Below the pieces are notes generated by a model. The model had not been told where the DNA came from, did not search any database, and saw nothing but the letters and a program-made list of their open reading frames with translations. Positions 19,524-28,992 of a DNA stretch of 64,000 nucleotides are shown piece after piece (position 1 is the stretch's first letter; each line of letters begins with the position of its first letter). The DNA lies in contig NZ_CP044125.1 of NCBI RefSeq assembly GCF_016864575.1, forward strand, positions 2,285,001 to 2,349,000. Reading direction: 5' to 3'. Both the position numbers and the translations under genes were made by a program. The DNA is from Rhizobium sp. BG4. Lineage in GTDB: Bacteria > Pseudomonadota > Alphaproteobacteria > Rhizobiales > Rhizobiaceae.

Positions 19524-20435
19524 ATGGCCGTCATCTCTCCAAGCGAAAGCGCCAACAAGACGCGTTCCGACCTTCTCGCCTATGCGACGCTGTCGCTGAT
19601 CTCGATCTTCTGTGCCGTGCCCTTCTTCTGGGTGCTGCTCGCCTCCTTCGATGGCAATGCGCAGCTTTTCCTGCGCTGGCCGGAGCAATGGACGCTTGCC
19701 AATTATGCCCGTGTCTTCGTCAAGGAGGACGGCGCGAAGTGGCTGTTCAACTCGCTCTTCGTCGTTGGCGGGGCAACGTTCATCGTCATGGTACTCGCCG
19801 GTCTCGGCGGCTATGCGCTGTCGCGCACCCGGGCATGGTGGAAGCTGCCTTTCCTCTACGCCATCCTGCTGATCCGCGTGCTGCCGCCGACGGCGCTTGT
19901 CGTGCCGCTCTATAAATTCCTGCTGACGCTCAATAATGCCGAGGGTGCGGTGCTGCGGCCGATCTTCGGCAGCTATGCCCGTGACATCATGCGCTGGACC
20001 GGCTTCATCGACGGCTATCTCGGCATCATGCTGGTGCTTGCCACCATGCAGCTGCCGCTGGCGCTGTGGATCATGAAGACTTTCTTCGATGGGCTGCCGC
20101 GTGACTACGAGGAGGCGGCCGTCATGGACGGCGCCACCATGATCCAGCGCATCCGCCGGGTGTTGATCCCGCTGGCGCTGCCGGGTCTGGCCGCTGCCGG
20201 TCTCTTCACCTTCATGTCGGCCTGGGGCGATTTCCTGCTGCCGCTGATCTTCCTGTCGTCGCCGGAGCTGCAGACGCTGCCGCTCGGTCTCTTCCGCGCC
20301 TTCCTGCGCATCAACGAGATCGATTACGGCCTGCTGGCGGCCCTTGCCTTCATCTACCTCCTGCCTGCCGTCATCGCCTTCGGCTTCGCGCGGCGCTTCC
20401 TCGTCCAGACATTCTCTGGCGGCGTGAAGGGCTGA
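19524..20435 (+). CDS. CUT1 sugar ABC transporter permease 2
   Basis: A 303-residue MalG-type permease. The first membrane segment is at about 17-38 (TLSLISIFCAVPFFWVLLAS) and the EAA loop is YEEAAVMDGATMIQRIRRV. It ends in RRFLVQTFSGGVKG, the typical MalG-like C-terminus. It starts one base after permease 1 and is followed after 19 bases by the ATPase gene. It forms the second channel subunit. Confidence 0.85.
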   Translation: MAVISPSESANKTRSDLLAYATLSLISIFCAVPFFWVLLASFDGNAQLFLRWPEQWTLANYARVFVKEDGAKWLFNSLFVVGGATFIVMVLAGLGGYALSRTRAWWKLPFLYAILLIRVLPPTALVVPLYKFLLTLNNAEGAVLRPIFGSYARDIMRWTGFIDGYLGIMLVLATMQLPLALWIMKTFFDGLPRDYEEAAVMDGATMIQRIRRVLIPLALPGLAAAGLFTFMSAWGDFLLPLIFLSSPELQTLPLGLFRAFLRINEIDYGLLAALAFIYLLPAVIAFGFARRFLVQTFSGGVKG

Positions 20436-20454
20436 GACAAGAAAGAGAAACCGA

Positions 20455-21534
<1,080 letters not shown>

Positions 21535-21548
21535 CATCGAGGACTATC

Positions 21549-22295
21549 ATGACGATCAAGGTAACGATCTGGAACGAGGGCCGGCACGAGCAGGTGCACA
21601 AGGAAGTGCAGGATATCTATCCCGATCGGATCGATGGCGCGATCGCGGCCGGCATCAAGCATCCCGACTTCGAGATCCGACGCGGCACGCTGGATGATCC
21701 GGATGAAGGTTTGCCGGATTCATTGCTCAACGATACCGATGTGCTGCTCTGGTGGGGCCACATGGCGCATGAGGAGGTCAGCGATGGGCTGATCGACCGC
21801 ATCCAGCAGCGGGTGCTGAAGGGCATGGGCTTGGTCATCCTGCATTCCGGCCATCACTCCAAGCTGTTCCGCCGGCTGATGGGCACCAATGCCAATCTCT
21901 CGTGGCGCGAGTCGCCGGCGGGCGATCTGGAGCGCGTCTGGGTCATCAATCCCTCGCATCCGATCGCCGAGGGTCTGCCGCCGTTCTTCGAGGTCAATGC
22001 TTCGGAAATGTACGGCGAGCCCTTCGATATCCCGCAGCCGGACGAGCTGGTCTTCATCTCCTGGTACTCAGGCGGCGAAGTGTTCCGCAGCGGCTGCACC
22101 TGGCAGCGCGGCCGCGGGCGCATCTTCTTCTTCAGCCCGGGCCACGAGACCTATCCGATCTATCACGACAAGACGATCCACAAGGTCATCTCCAACGGCA
22201 TCCGCTGGGCGGAGCAGAAGCACAGGGATGGCCGGATCCTGGAGAACTGGCACCGCGCCGAAGCGCTGCATCCGCGCCCTGACGGCAAGGTCTGA
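21549..22295 (+). CDS. ThuA-domain protein (trehalose-utilisation family)
   Basis: A 248-residue protein of the ThuA family, a glutamine-amidotransferase-like fold. Visible family stretches are WNEGRHE near the start, LLWWGHMAHEEV, VILHSGHHSKLF and FSPGHETYPIYH. In rhizobia ThuA acts with the Gfo/Idh/MocA protein ThuB to metabolise disaccharides, apparently through 3-keto forms. Both kinds of protein occur here on either side of the transporter. As the last clear enzyme of the transporter operon, it should act on the imported sugar or its oxidised product. The exact reaction is not established from sequence. Confidence 0.85.
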   Translation: MTIKVTIWNEGRHEQVHKEVQDIYPDRIDGAIAAGIKHPDFEIRRGTLDDPDEGLPDSLLNDTDVLLWWGHMAHEEVSDGLIDRIQQRVLKGMGLVILHSGHHSKLFRRLMGTNANLSWRESPAGDLERVWVINPSHPIAEGLPPFFEVNASEMYGEPFDIPQPDELVFISWYSGGEVFRSGCTWQRGRGRIFFFSPGHETYPIYHDKTIHKVISNGIRWAEQKHRDGRILENWHRAEALHPRPDGKV

Positions 22296-22366
22296 GCTTC
22301 CTCCCGTGGGGGCTGGGGCGATCTCGCTCCGGCCTCCGCGGGCGGCATTCATCGAGGAGGAATGCG

Positions 22367-22660
22367 ATGCAGCTGATTTCGCTGAAGGCTGAAAGCGACG
22401 TCCACGAATTCCTGATCAGCAAGAATTTCTGGGCGGCGGTGCATCGCAACGTGCCGGAGCGGCTGGCAGCACTCGCCCGTCTCGCGGCCGAGCGGCCTGA
22501 CGTTTTCGCCTTCGAAAGCAGCCAGAAGATCGCCGAGCGCTGCAAGGTCTCGCAGACCAGCGTCGTGCGGTTTGCCCAGCATCTCGGCTTCGATGGTTTC
22601 GCCGAGATGAAGCAGGGCTTTCAGCACGGGCTGCGCCAATCTTCCCGTCGCGCCTCCTGA
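22367..22660 (+). CDS. Stand-alone RpiR/MurR-type HTH protein without SIS domain
   Basis: A 97-residue protein matching only the N-terminal HTH domain of RpiR/MurR regulators (LAALARLAAERPDVFAFESS, then KIAERCKVSQTSVVRFAQHL and GFDGFAEMKQGF). The usual C-terminal SIS sugar-phosphate domain is absent; the gene stops and a convergent gene ends three bases later. The ATG has GAGGAGG six bases upstream, so it looks expressed. It could be a truncated regulator or a genuine small DNA-binding protein without ligand control. It follows the ThuA gene by 71 bases. Confidence 0.7.
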   Translation: MQLISLKAESDVHEFLISKNFWAAVHRNVPERLAALARLAAERPDVFAFESSQKIAERCKVSQTSVVRFAQHLGFDGFAEMKQGFQHGLRQSSRRAS

Positions 22661-22663
22661 GCC

Positions 22664-23575
22664 TTATGGATACTGCGCGCCGTTGGTGGTCGTGTAGATC
22701 GAATAGACCGACTGCGTTGCCGTGATGAACAGTCGGTTCTTCTTGAAACCGCCGAAGCAGATGTTCGAAACGGTCTGCGGGATGAGGATCTTGCCGAGCA
22801 GGGTACCATCGGGGGCAAAGCAGTGAACGCCATCCGCGGCGCTGCTCCAGAGATTGCCTGAGACATCGAAGCGGAAGCCATCGGGAACGCCCTTGTCGAT
22901 CGTGCAGAAGAAGCGGCTGTTTGCCAGCGTCTTGCCGTCGATGACGTCGAACACGCGGATATGGCGCGGAACCTCGTGGTGGGACGAGCCTGAATCGGCG
23001 ATATAGAGCTGCTTTTCATCCGGCGAGAAGGCAAGGCCGTTCGGCTGGATGAAATCGGTCGCCACGGCTTCGACTTTGCCGCTCTGCGGATCGATGCGGT
23101 AGACGTTGCGCGTCTCCTGCTCCTCGTCCGCCTTGTGCCCTTCATAATCGGACATGATGCCGTAGCTTGGATCGGTGAACCAGACCGAACCGTCCGACTT
23201 GACGACGACGTCGTTCGGCGAATTCAGCCGCTTGCCGTTATGGCTGTCTGCGAGAACGGTGATGCGGCCGTCGGCCTCGGTGCGGGTGACCCGCCGCCCG
23301 CCATGTTCGCAGGAAACCAGCCGGCCTTGGCGATCCCTGGTGTTGCCGTTCACATAGTTGGACGCCGAGCGGAAGACGGAGACGCCGCCGTCCGGAACCC
23401 AGCGCATCATCCGTTCGTTCGGGATGTCGCTCCAGATCAGGCAGTTCATGTCGGAGAACCAGACGGGACCCTCGGCCCAGCGGCAGCCGCTATAGAGTTC
23501 CTCGAGCCGGGCGCTGCCGGCGATCAGGCCGCGGAAACGTTCGTCACGGATGTCGTAGAGCGGGGTTTCGGACAC
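22664..23575 (-). CDS. SMP-30/gluconolactonase family lactonase
   Basis: A 303-residue six-bladed beta-propeller hydrolase. The metal-binding Glu is in CRWAEGPVWF (about E35), the Asn in NSPNDVVVKSDG and the Asp in YIADSGSSHH. No signal peptide is seen, suggesting cytoplasmic opening of a sugar lactone to an aldonic acid. The start is GTG at 23575 with AGGAG upstream. It is the last gene of a reverse operon with an SDR and a phytanoyl-CoA-dioxygenase-like gene. A dehydrogenase-made lactone is a natural substrate in this context. Confidence 0.82.
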   Translation of the reverse strand: MSETPLYDIRDERFRGLIAGSARLEELYSGCRWAEGPVWFSDMNCLIWSDIPNERMMRWVPDGGVSVFRSASNYVNGNTRDRQGRLVSCEHGGRRVTRTEADGRITVLADSHNGKRLNSPNDVVVKSDGSVWFTDPSYGIMSDYEGHKADEEQETRNVYRIDPQSGKVEAVATDFIQPNGLAFSPDEKQLYIADSGSSHHEVPRHIRVFDVIDGKTLANSRFFCTIDKGVPDGFRFDVSGNLWSSAADGVHCFAPDGTLLGKILIPQTVSNICFGGFKKNRLFITATQSVYSIYTTTNGAQYP

Positions 23576-23633
23576 TGAATTGCTCCTCCCAAAGCGATTG
23601 GCCGAGTCTTTCGTAAACGCAAACGGTGAGCGG

Positions 23634-23671
23634 TGCCAGAGCCCGGCGCTGAAAATTACCGGGCTCCGGCA
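23634..23671 (-). repeat. Hairpin between SDR and lactonase genes
   Basis: TGCCAGAGCCCGG (23634-23646) pairs with CCGGGCTCCGGCA (23659-23671) with one mismatch. It occupies the 101-base spacer of a reverse-strand operon. It lacks a T tract and may be an mRNA-stability element. Confidence 0.5.
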
Positions 23672-23676
23672 GTCAC

Positions 23677-24498
23677 TTAGAGGGCGGCAACTGGATGCGG
23701 CGAGCCGTCATAGGCGCCCCAGATCGACTGGTCGAAGCAGATGACGGAGCCGGTCATCAGGCCGGATTCGGCAGAGGAAAGATAGGCGCAGGCGCGGGCC
23801 ACTTCTTCCGGGTCGACAAGGCGGCCGAAGGGCTGGCTTGCGGCGGCCTTTGCCAGCCAGTCTTCCGCCGCGCCGTGATATTCCCGCTGGATGCGGTCTT
23901 CGCCCTCTGACGACATCCAGCCGATGTTGAGACCATTGACGCGGATGCGGTTACGCAGCAGGGCATAGGCGGTGTTCTTCGTCAGCGTTTCCAGCGCGCC
24001 CTTGGATGCGCAGTAAGCGGCGATGAAGGGCTGGCCGGCCTTTGCCGACATCGAGCCGATATTGACGATCGTGCCCTCGATCTTCTCGCGCCGCATCACC
24101 TTGACGGCCTCCTGTATCAGGAAGAACGGGGCCTTCACGTTGACGGCGAACATCTGGTCGAAGAGTTCGGGGCTGGTGTCGAGGATCGTGCCGCGGTCGG
24201 TGATCGCTGCGGCATTCACCAGCGCATCGACGCGGCCGAAGGTCTCGTCGCAGGCGCGCACGACATTCTGCGCATCCTCGACCTTGCCGAGATCGGCCTT
24301 GACATAGACGACCCTGGCGCCGGTCTTCGATGAAAGCTCCTCGGCCTTCGCCTTGCCCTTCTGTTCATTGCGGCCGCAGATGACGATGCCCTTGGCGCCG
24401 CGCTCGGCAAACAGCCGGGCGATGGTGGCGCCGAGGCCCTGGGTGCCGCCGGTGACGATGGCGATCTTGCCGTCGAGGCGGCTGGTATCTGTGCTCAT
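23677..24498 (-). CDS. Short-chain dehydrogenase/reductase
   Basis: A 273-residue classical SDR. The cofactor motif TGGTQGLG is near residue 18, NAAA near 95, a catalytic Ser in NIGSMSAK and the YCASK Tyr-Lys pair near 162. The ATG at 24498 follows GGAGGAA; the frame continues upstream but without a ribosome site. It lies between the dioxygenase-like gene and the lactonase on the same strand, so it may oxidise a sugar C1 hydroxyl to a lactone that SMP-30 then opens. Cofactor and substrate are not determined. Confidence 0.83.
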   Translation of the reverse strand: MSTDTSRLDGKIAIVTGGTQGLGATIARLFAERGAKGIVICGRNEQKGKAKAEELSSKTGARVVYVKADLGKVEDAQNVVRACDETFGRVDALVNAAAITDRGTILDTSPELFDQMFAVNVKAPFFLIQEAVKVMRREKIEGTIVNIGSMSAKAGQPFIAAYCASKGALETLTKNTAYALLRNRIRVNGLNIGWMSSEGEDRIQREYHGAAEDWLAKAAASQPFGRLVDPEEVARACAYLSSAESGLMTGSVICFDQSIWGAYDGSPHPVAAL

Positions 24499-24535
24499 AT
24501 GGTTCCTCCGATGTGTTGTGGTGATCTCACGGCAA

Positions 24536-24561
24536 AAGCCCCTCGTCGAAACGAGAGGCTT
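24536..24561 (-). terminator. Terminator-like hairpin between dioxygenase and SDR genes
   Basis: On the reverse strand AAGCCTCTCGT (24561-24551) pairs with ACGAGGGGCTT (24546-24536), with one mismatch, and is followed by TTGCC. It lies between the first and second genes of the operon. It may reduce transcription of the SDR and lactonase genes. Confidence 0.5.
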
Positions 24562-24586
24562 CAATGGTGTCGTTCTTATGAGCTGA

Positions 24587-25774
24587 TCAGGTCAGCTTCT
24601 TCTCCGCCTGATCGGCGAGTGCCTTGGTGAAGGCATCGTCGCTCCAGCCTTCCTTCAGCGCCTCATGCATCAACTGCGCCTGCGTCTTCGGCGCCAGGCC
24701 GCCGACCGGCGGGTCGCGGTCGAGGTTGGTGGGGAAGGAATAGCCTTCGGCGCAGGAAGCGACGGCGTTGGCGACGCCCGTTTCCGGGAGTTTGCCTTTC
24801 AGCGTCTTCAGCGCCGGGAAGAGTTTGGCGCTCATCCGCTCGCGGTTGACCGTCTCCATGGCGCGGCCAAAGGCTGAGGATACCTGCAGCAGGTTGGCGA
24901 CGCGCTTGATGTCCGCCGAACGGTTGGTGCCTGCGGCATGGAAGAGCGCCGGATTGAAGAACACGACGTCGCCCTTCTTCAGCGGCAGCTGGACGTGATG
25001 CTTGTCGAAGTAGTCGCGGAACTCCTGGCGCTTGAGCGCGAGGTAACCAGGCACATAGGTCTGGCTATGCGGCAGGAAAAGCGTCGGGCCGCTTTCGATC
25101 GGCATGTCGCAATGGGCGACGGCGCCCTGCAGCGTCAGCACCGGCGAGAGCTTGTGAACATGCGCGGGAAACTGCTCGATCACCTTGGAGGACTGGAAGC
25201 CCAGGTGATAATCGCGATGCGCCGATTGCGCGGCACCGCCTGGATTGACGCGGTTCACCTGCGCCGTCATCTGATAGCTCGGGCCGAGCCAGGCTTCGCT
25301 GGCGATCGCGACGATCGGGTTGGCGTAATAGAGCGCGAAATTCTCGGGATCGGCGAGGCAGTGCTTCTCGAGCGAGTTCCAGATGCGGTCGTTGGCGCCG
25401 GGCTTGGCGAAATGGTCGCCGCCGCCGGTCGAGGTGCGGTGCTGCTCGTCAATGATCTCGTCGAAGATCTGGCTGGCGCGGTCGATGATCGAGGTATCCT
25501 CGTAGGCGCGCTTGAAGACGACGACGCCGGGACCCTCGCCGAAAGCTTCGCAGATCTCGGCCAGCACGGCGCGGCGGCCTTCGGGATCGGCGATCGCCTC
25601 GGTGACCTTGCGGCTGTCGTAGATCAGAACGTTTTTCTCAACACTATCGGCCGTCGGGTAATCGGCCAGCGCCGTGGTCTTTTCGGCCAGGGCGCGGAAG
25701 TCGCCGAGATCGCAGGCATCTTCCGTCAGCCAGACGCGGTCGGCGCGCATTTTCTGCGGGTTGTCGGTTTTCAT
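24587..25774 (-). CDS. Phytanoyl-CoA dioxygenase (PhyH)-like Fe(II)/2-oxoglutarate oxygenase
   Basis: A 395-residue protein with features of the PhyH fold. HRDYHLGFQ (about residue 190) supplies the His-x-Asp metal motif, the distal His is probably in FFNPALFHAAGTNRS (about 288), and the 2-oxoglutarate-binding Arg lies downstream. The family hydroxylates small molecules or lipid acyl chains. The ATG at 25774 has GGAGGAG upstream. It is the first gene of an operon with an SDR and an SMP-30 lactonase and is divergent from a LacI regulator, so the substrate is probably sugar-related, which is unusual for PhyH proteins. Function is not established. Confidence 0.72.
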   Translation of the reverse strand: MKTDNPQKMRADRVWLTEDACDLGDFRALAEKTTALADYPTADSVEKNVLIYDSRKVTEAIADPEGRRAVLAEICEAFGEGPGVVVFKRAYEDTSIIDRASQIFDEIIDEQHRTSTGGGDHFAKPGANDRIWNSLEKHCLADPENFALYYANPIVAIASEAWLGPSYQMTAQVNRVNPGGAAQSAHRDYHLGFQSSKVIEQFPAHVHKLSPVLTLQGAVAHCDMPIESGPTLFLPHSQTYVPGYLALKRQEFRDYFDKHHVQLPLKKGDVVFFNPALFHAAGTNRSADIKRVANLLQVSSAFGRAMETVNRERMSAKLFPALKTLKGKLPETGVANAVASCAEGYSFPTNLDRDPPVGGLAPKTQAQLMHEALKEGWSDDAFTKALADQAEKKLT

Positions 25775-25822
25775 CAGGTGCTCCTCCAAATCTGATGAAG
25801 GAACTATACGCCGCAGGATTTG

Positions 25823-25836
25823 CTGATATAGATCAG
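25823..25836. promoter_or_regulatory. Small palindrome in dioxygenase/LacI divergent gap
   Basis: CTGAT-ATAG-ATCAG is a perfect 5-bp inverted repeat in the 94-base divergent gap. CATCA motifs recur on either side (25842-25858). It could be the operator for the LacI protein that starts at 25869. Evidence is weak. Confidence 0.35.
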
Positions 25837-25868
25837 AAATCCATCAAAAAACCATCAGAACGGTAGCC

Positions 25869-26894
25869 ATGGCCCATCCCTTTCTCGTCAAGGACATCGC
25901 CTTTCAGGCCGGTCTCAGCACAGCAACCGTCGACCGGGTACTGAATGGACGGGTCGGCGTGCGCCGCCAGACGGAGCAGCGGGTGAAGGCGGCGATTGCC
26001 GAGCTCGAGAAGCAGCAGGCCGGTGCCGAGGTGGCAGGACGAAAGCTGGCAATCGATATCGTCATGGAAACGCCGGTGCGGTTCAGCGATGCCGTCCGCG
26101 CCGCCTTCGAGGCCGAGGTCGCAACGCTGCTGCCGACCGTTTTCCGCTGCCGTTTCCATTTCGCTGAGGTGATGAAGCCCGCTGAGCTTGTGCAGCTGCT
26201 CGATCGCATCCGGCTGCGCGGCACGCATGGCATCGTCCTAAAGGCGCCGGATGTGCCGGAAGTGGTTGCCGCCGTCCGCCGTGCCGATGACGCCGGTATC
26301 CCCGTGGTAACGCTGGTGACCGATCTGCCGAACTCGCCGCGGGTCGCCTATACGGGTGCGGATAACAGGGCTGCGGGCGAGACCGCGGCCTATCTGATCG
26401 GTTCGGTCTTCGGCGGGACGCCGGGCAATGTGCTGGTTACCTTGTCGAGTGGGCGGTTCCGCGGCGAGGAGGAGCGGGAGATCGGTTTTCGCCGCGTGAT
26501 CCGCGAACGTTACCCGGCTATCGGTATCACCGAGATCAGCGAAGGGCATGGCACGGATGCGGCAACGGGTTCGCTGGCCACCAGGGCGCTGGCATCGGAT
26601 GCGACCATCGATGCCGTCTATTCGATCGGTGGCGGGAACCGCGCGGTGCTGGCGGCCTTCGAGGTGGCCGGACGGAAGCTGCGCGTCTTCGTGGCGCATG
26701 ATCTCGATGCCGATAACCGGTCGCTGCTTGCATCCGGCAAGATCAATTTTGTGCTGCACCACGATCTGCGTAGCGATGCTCGCTCGGCGTTTCGCGCCAT
26801 TCTCGATCGGTCGTCGAAGCCGGTGCGCAGCGGACATGGGCCGCTCTCCGCGGTCGAGATCGTCACGCCGTTCAACATGCCGTCCGCCGGCTGA
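25869..26894 (+). CDS. LacI-family transcriptional regulator
   Basis: A 341-residue regulator. The N-terminal HTH (VKDIAFQAGLSTATVDRVLN, residues 7-26) is of the LacI type in which TVDRVLN replaces the more common TVSRALN. It is followed by a type I periplasmic-binding-like sensor (ADNRAAGETAAYLIG). It is divergent from the PhyH-SDR-lactonase operon, so it probably controls that operon. The ribosome site is not strong. The ligand is unknown. Confidence 0.85.
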   Translation: MAHPFLVKDIAFQAGLSTATVDRVLNGRVGVRRQTEQRVKAAIAELEKQQAGAEVAGRKLAIDIVMETPVRFSDAVRAAFEAEVATLLPTVFRCRFHFAEVMKPAELVQLLDRIRLRGTHGIVLKAPDVPEVVAAVRRADDAGIPVVTLVTDLPNSPRVAYTGADNRAAGETAAYLIGSVFGGTPGNVLVTLSSGRFRGEEEREIGFRRVIRERYPAIGITEISEGHGTDAATGSLATRALASDATIDAVYSIGGGNRAVLAAFEVAGRKLRVFVAHDLDADNRSLLASGKINFVLHHDLRSDARSAFRAILDRSSKPVRSGHGPLSAVEIVTPFNMPSAG

Positions 26895-26968
26895 TCCGCG
26901 GCAGGCTTGTTTTTCTTCCGCAAAAGACGAAATCCGGATACTGGTTGGCTGAGACGGAGGTGGGCGGC

Positions 26969-28192
26969 ATGGAATACAGCGACATCGGAACCATTGCGAC
27001 CTGGTTGACGGAGCAGGGGCTCAAGGGCGCGACCGAGTCCGAGCTGCTCGACGGCTTCTGCATCGCCTGCCGCGAGAAGGGCCTGCAGATCGACCGCGGC
27101 ATGGCGCTGATGGATACGCTGCATCCCGTTCACGAGGGGCGCGCCTTCCGCTTCGACAGCGAGCAGGAGGTCGAGTCCGAATTCGAATATGGCCCGACCG
27201 GCGAAGGCGAGGCGCTGGAGAGCTGGAAGCGCTCGGCCTTCTATTATCTCTGGGCCGGTACGGAAAATGAGGTCCGCCGCCGTCTCGGTTTTGGTGATCC
27301 CGCCGATTTCCAGATGCTCGAGAAGATGGCCGAGCTGGGCCATACCGACTATGTCGCGATGATCCACCGCTTCGAGAAGCAGGGCACGATCGGCGAGATG
27401 GATTGCTTCTTCTCGCATTTTTCGACACGCCATCCCGAAGGCTTTTCGGACCACGATCTCGTCATTCTGCGCAAGTTGGTGCCGGTGCTCGGTCTTGCCA
27501 TCAAATGCATCGGGCTCGGCCGCATCGCCCGGACGATTGCCGAGGTCTATCTCGGTGAAGACGCAGCGCGGCAGGTGATGGAAGGCAAGATCAGCCGCGG
27601 CAAATCAGAACGGATTTCGGCGGCGCTGTGGTTCTCAGACCTCTTGAATTACACGAAGATTTCGGACAACGCCTCGCCCGAGGAAATCCTGCCCTTCCTC
27701 AACGAATATAGCGAAGTCGTCATTTCGGCGATCCATGAGGCGGGTGGCAACGTCTTGAAGCTGATCGGCGACGGCGTGCTGGCGATCTTCAAGGCGGATG
27801 ATCCATCGGACGCCTGCTGTGCGGCGCTGGAGGCGGAGCGGCTATTGCGCGGCAAGCTCGCGACGCTGAACGCGGCGCGCCAGATCGATGGCCGCCCGAC
27901 GACCGATGTCTATCTCGGCCTGCATATCGGCGATGTCTTCTACGGCAATATAGGCAGCCAGGAGCGGCTGGATTTCACCGTCATCGGTCCGGCGGTCAAC
28001 GAAGTCAGCCGCATCGCATCAATGTGCCGGTCGGTGGATTTCAACGTGCTGATCTCCTCGGAATTCGCCGAGACCATTCCGCAGGCGGATCGCGACGTGC
28101 TTGCCTGCATCGGCCGCTACGCGCTGCGCGGCGTCAAGCGGGCGCAGGCGCTCTATACGCTGGAGACGGCGCGGCTTGGCGCCGATCTCTGA
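26969..28192 (+). CDS. Class III adenylate/guanylate cyclase domain protein
   Basis: A 407-residue soluble protein. Residues 1-200 form an N-terminal region with no motif I recognise. The C-terminal cyclase domain starts near 215: metal Asp in LWFSDLLNYT (about D224), second Asp in LKLIGDGVLAIF (about D268), then LDFTVIGPAVNEVSRI with the transition-state Asn and Arg. It makes a cyclic nucleotide, most likely cAMP, in the cytoplasm. The ATG has GGAGG eight bases upstream; an upstream TTG at 26945 is less likely. Rhizobia often carry many such cyclases. The neighbours give no clear clue to its signal. Confidence 0.82.
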   Translation: MEYSDIGTIATWLTEQGLKGATESELLDGFCIACREKGLQIDRGMALMDTLHPVHEGRAFRFDSEQEVESEFEYGPTGEGEALESWKRSAFYYLWAGTENEVRRRLGFGDPADFQMLEKMAELGHTDYVAMIHRFEKQGTIGEMDCFFSHFSTRHPEGFSDHDLVILRKLVPVLGLAIKCIGLGRIARTIAEVYLGEDAARQVMEGKISRGKSERISAALWFSDLLNYTKISDNASPEEILPFLNEYSEVVISAIHEAGGNVLKLIGDGVLAIFKADDPSDACCAALEAERLLRGKLATLNAARQIDGRPTTDVYLGLHIGDVFYGNIGSQERLDFTVIGPAVNEVSRIASMCRSVDFNVLISSEFAETIPQADRDVLACIGRYALRGVKRAQALYTLETARLGADL

Positions 28193-28297
28193 GCGGTCGC
28201 CATTCTGCCTATGCCTGCCCGCTTTTCCTTGGCATCGAGAGGGAACAATACGGTGCGGCGAATGGTTCGGTGTTCGTGATCATCGCATAGCAAGGCC

Positions 28298-28963
28298 ATG
28301 GAAAATTCATCTGCATTGGCACTGACGCTTCTGTCGCTGTTCGGGACCTCCGTCTTTCTCATTCTCGCGATTACGGGGCTCGGAGGTTTCGGAGCGTTCT
28401 TCAGTCACCCGCCGCTGGTGGCGCTGACGGTGGTGACCATCGCGCTGGCGGTTGCGGCCGGTTTCAGCAAGGGCAATCTCAGTGGTGGCGAGCGGGAGGA
28501 CAGATCGAACCGCTGGGTGCTTGTGGCATTTGCTATCCTCGGTTTTCTACTCGGCTACCTGCCTGCCTACACGGACAGGCTGGATTTCTGGACATTCGGC
28601 GGAGACGGCATGCGTTGGGCCGGCGTCATCATTTATGCCGCCGGCGGCTCGTTGCGGCTCTGGCCGGTCTTTGTGCTTGGCCGCAGGTTCAGCGGCCTTG
28701 TGGCAATCCAGCCAGGGCATGAACTGGTGACGGCAGGGCCTTACCGGTTTATCCGGCATCCGAGCTATGTCGGGCTGCTGGTCACATCGCTCGGCTGGGC
28801 GCTGGCCTTCCGTTCGATGGTTGGGGTGATCCTGGTGCTTGTGACACTATGGCCGGTGATCGCGCGGATCCGTGCGGAAGAAGCCTTTCTGAAATCGCAG
28901 TTCGGTGCAGAGTATGAAGCCTATCGCAGCCACACTTGGCGGCTCATCCCCGGCATCTACTGA
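28298..28963 (+). CDS. Isoprenylcysteine carboxyl methyltransferase family membrane protein
   Basis: A 221-residue membrane protein with about five predicted segments (first at 7-28). The family signature GPYRFIRHPSYVGLLV is near residue 150, where SAM binds, and EEAFLKSQFGAEYEAYRSHT lies near the C-terminus. Bacterial members methylate unknown small or lipid-like acceptors, since bacteria lack prenylated CAAX proteins. It is followed by a strong hairpin shared with the convergent galactonate dehydratase gene. Confidence 0.8.
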   Translation: MENSSALALTLLSLFGTSVFLILAITGLGGFGAFFSHPPLVALTVVTIALAVAAGFSKGNLSGGEREDRSNRWVLVAFAILGFLLGYLPAYTDRLDFWTFGGDGMRWAGVIIYAAGGSLRLWPVFVLGRRFSGLVAIQPGHELVTAGPYRFIRHPSYVGLLVTSLGWALAFRSMVGVILVLVTLWPVIARIRAEEAFLKSQFGAEYEAYRSHTWRLIPGIY

Positions 28964-28964
28964 A

Positions 28965-28986
28965 AAGGGCCGCTTTCGCGGCCCTT
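28965..28986. terminator. Bidirectional hairpin between convergent genes
   Basis: AAGGGCCGC (28965-28973) pairs perfectly with GCGGCCCTT (28978-28986) around a TTTC loop. It sits between the stop codons of the methyltransferase-like gene and dgoD and can serve either strand. A T-rich tail is short. Confidence 0.6.
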
Positions 28987-28992
28987 CCTGTC

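Noticed and set aside
17144..19558. An 804-codon frame antisense to the second binding protein and permease
   Set aside because: Same shadow effect. The forward genes have signal peptide, EAA loop and ribosome sites.
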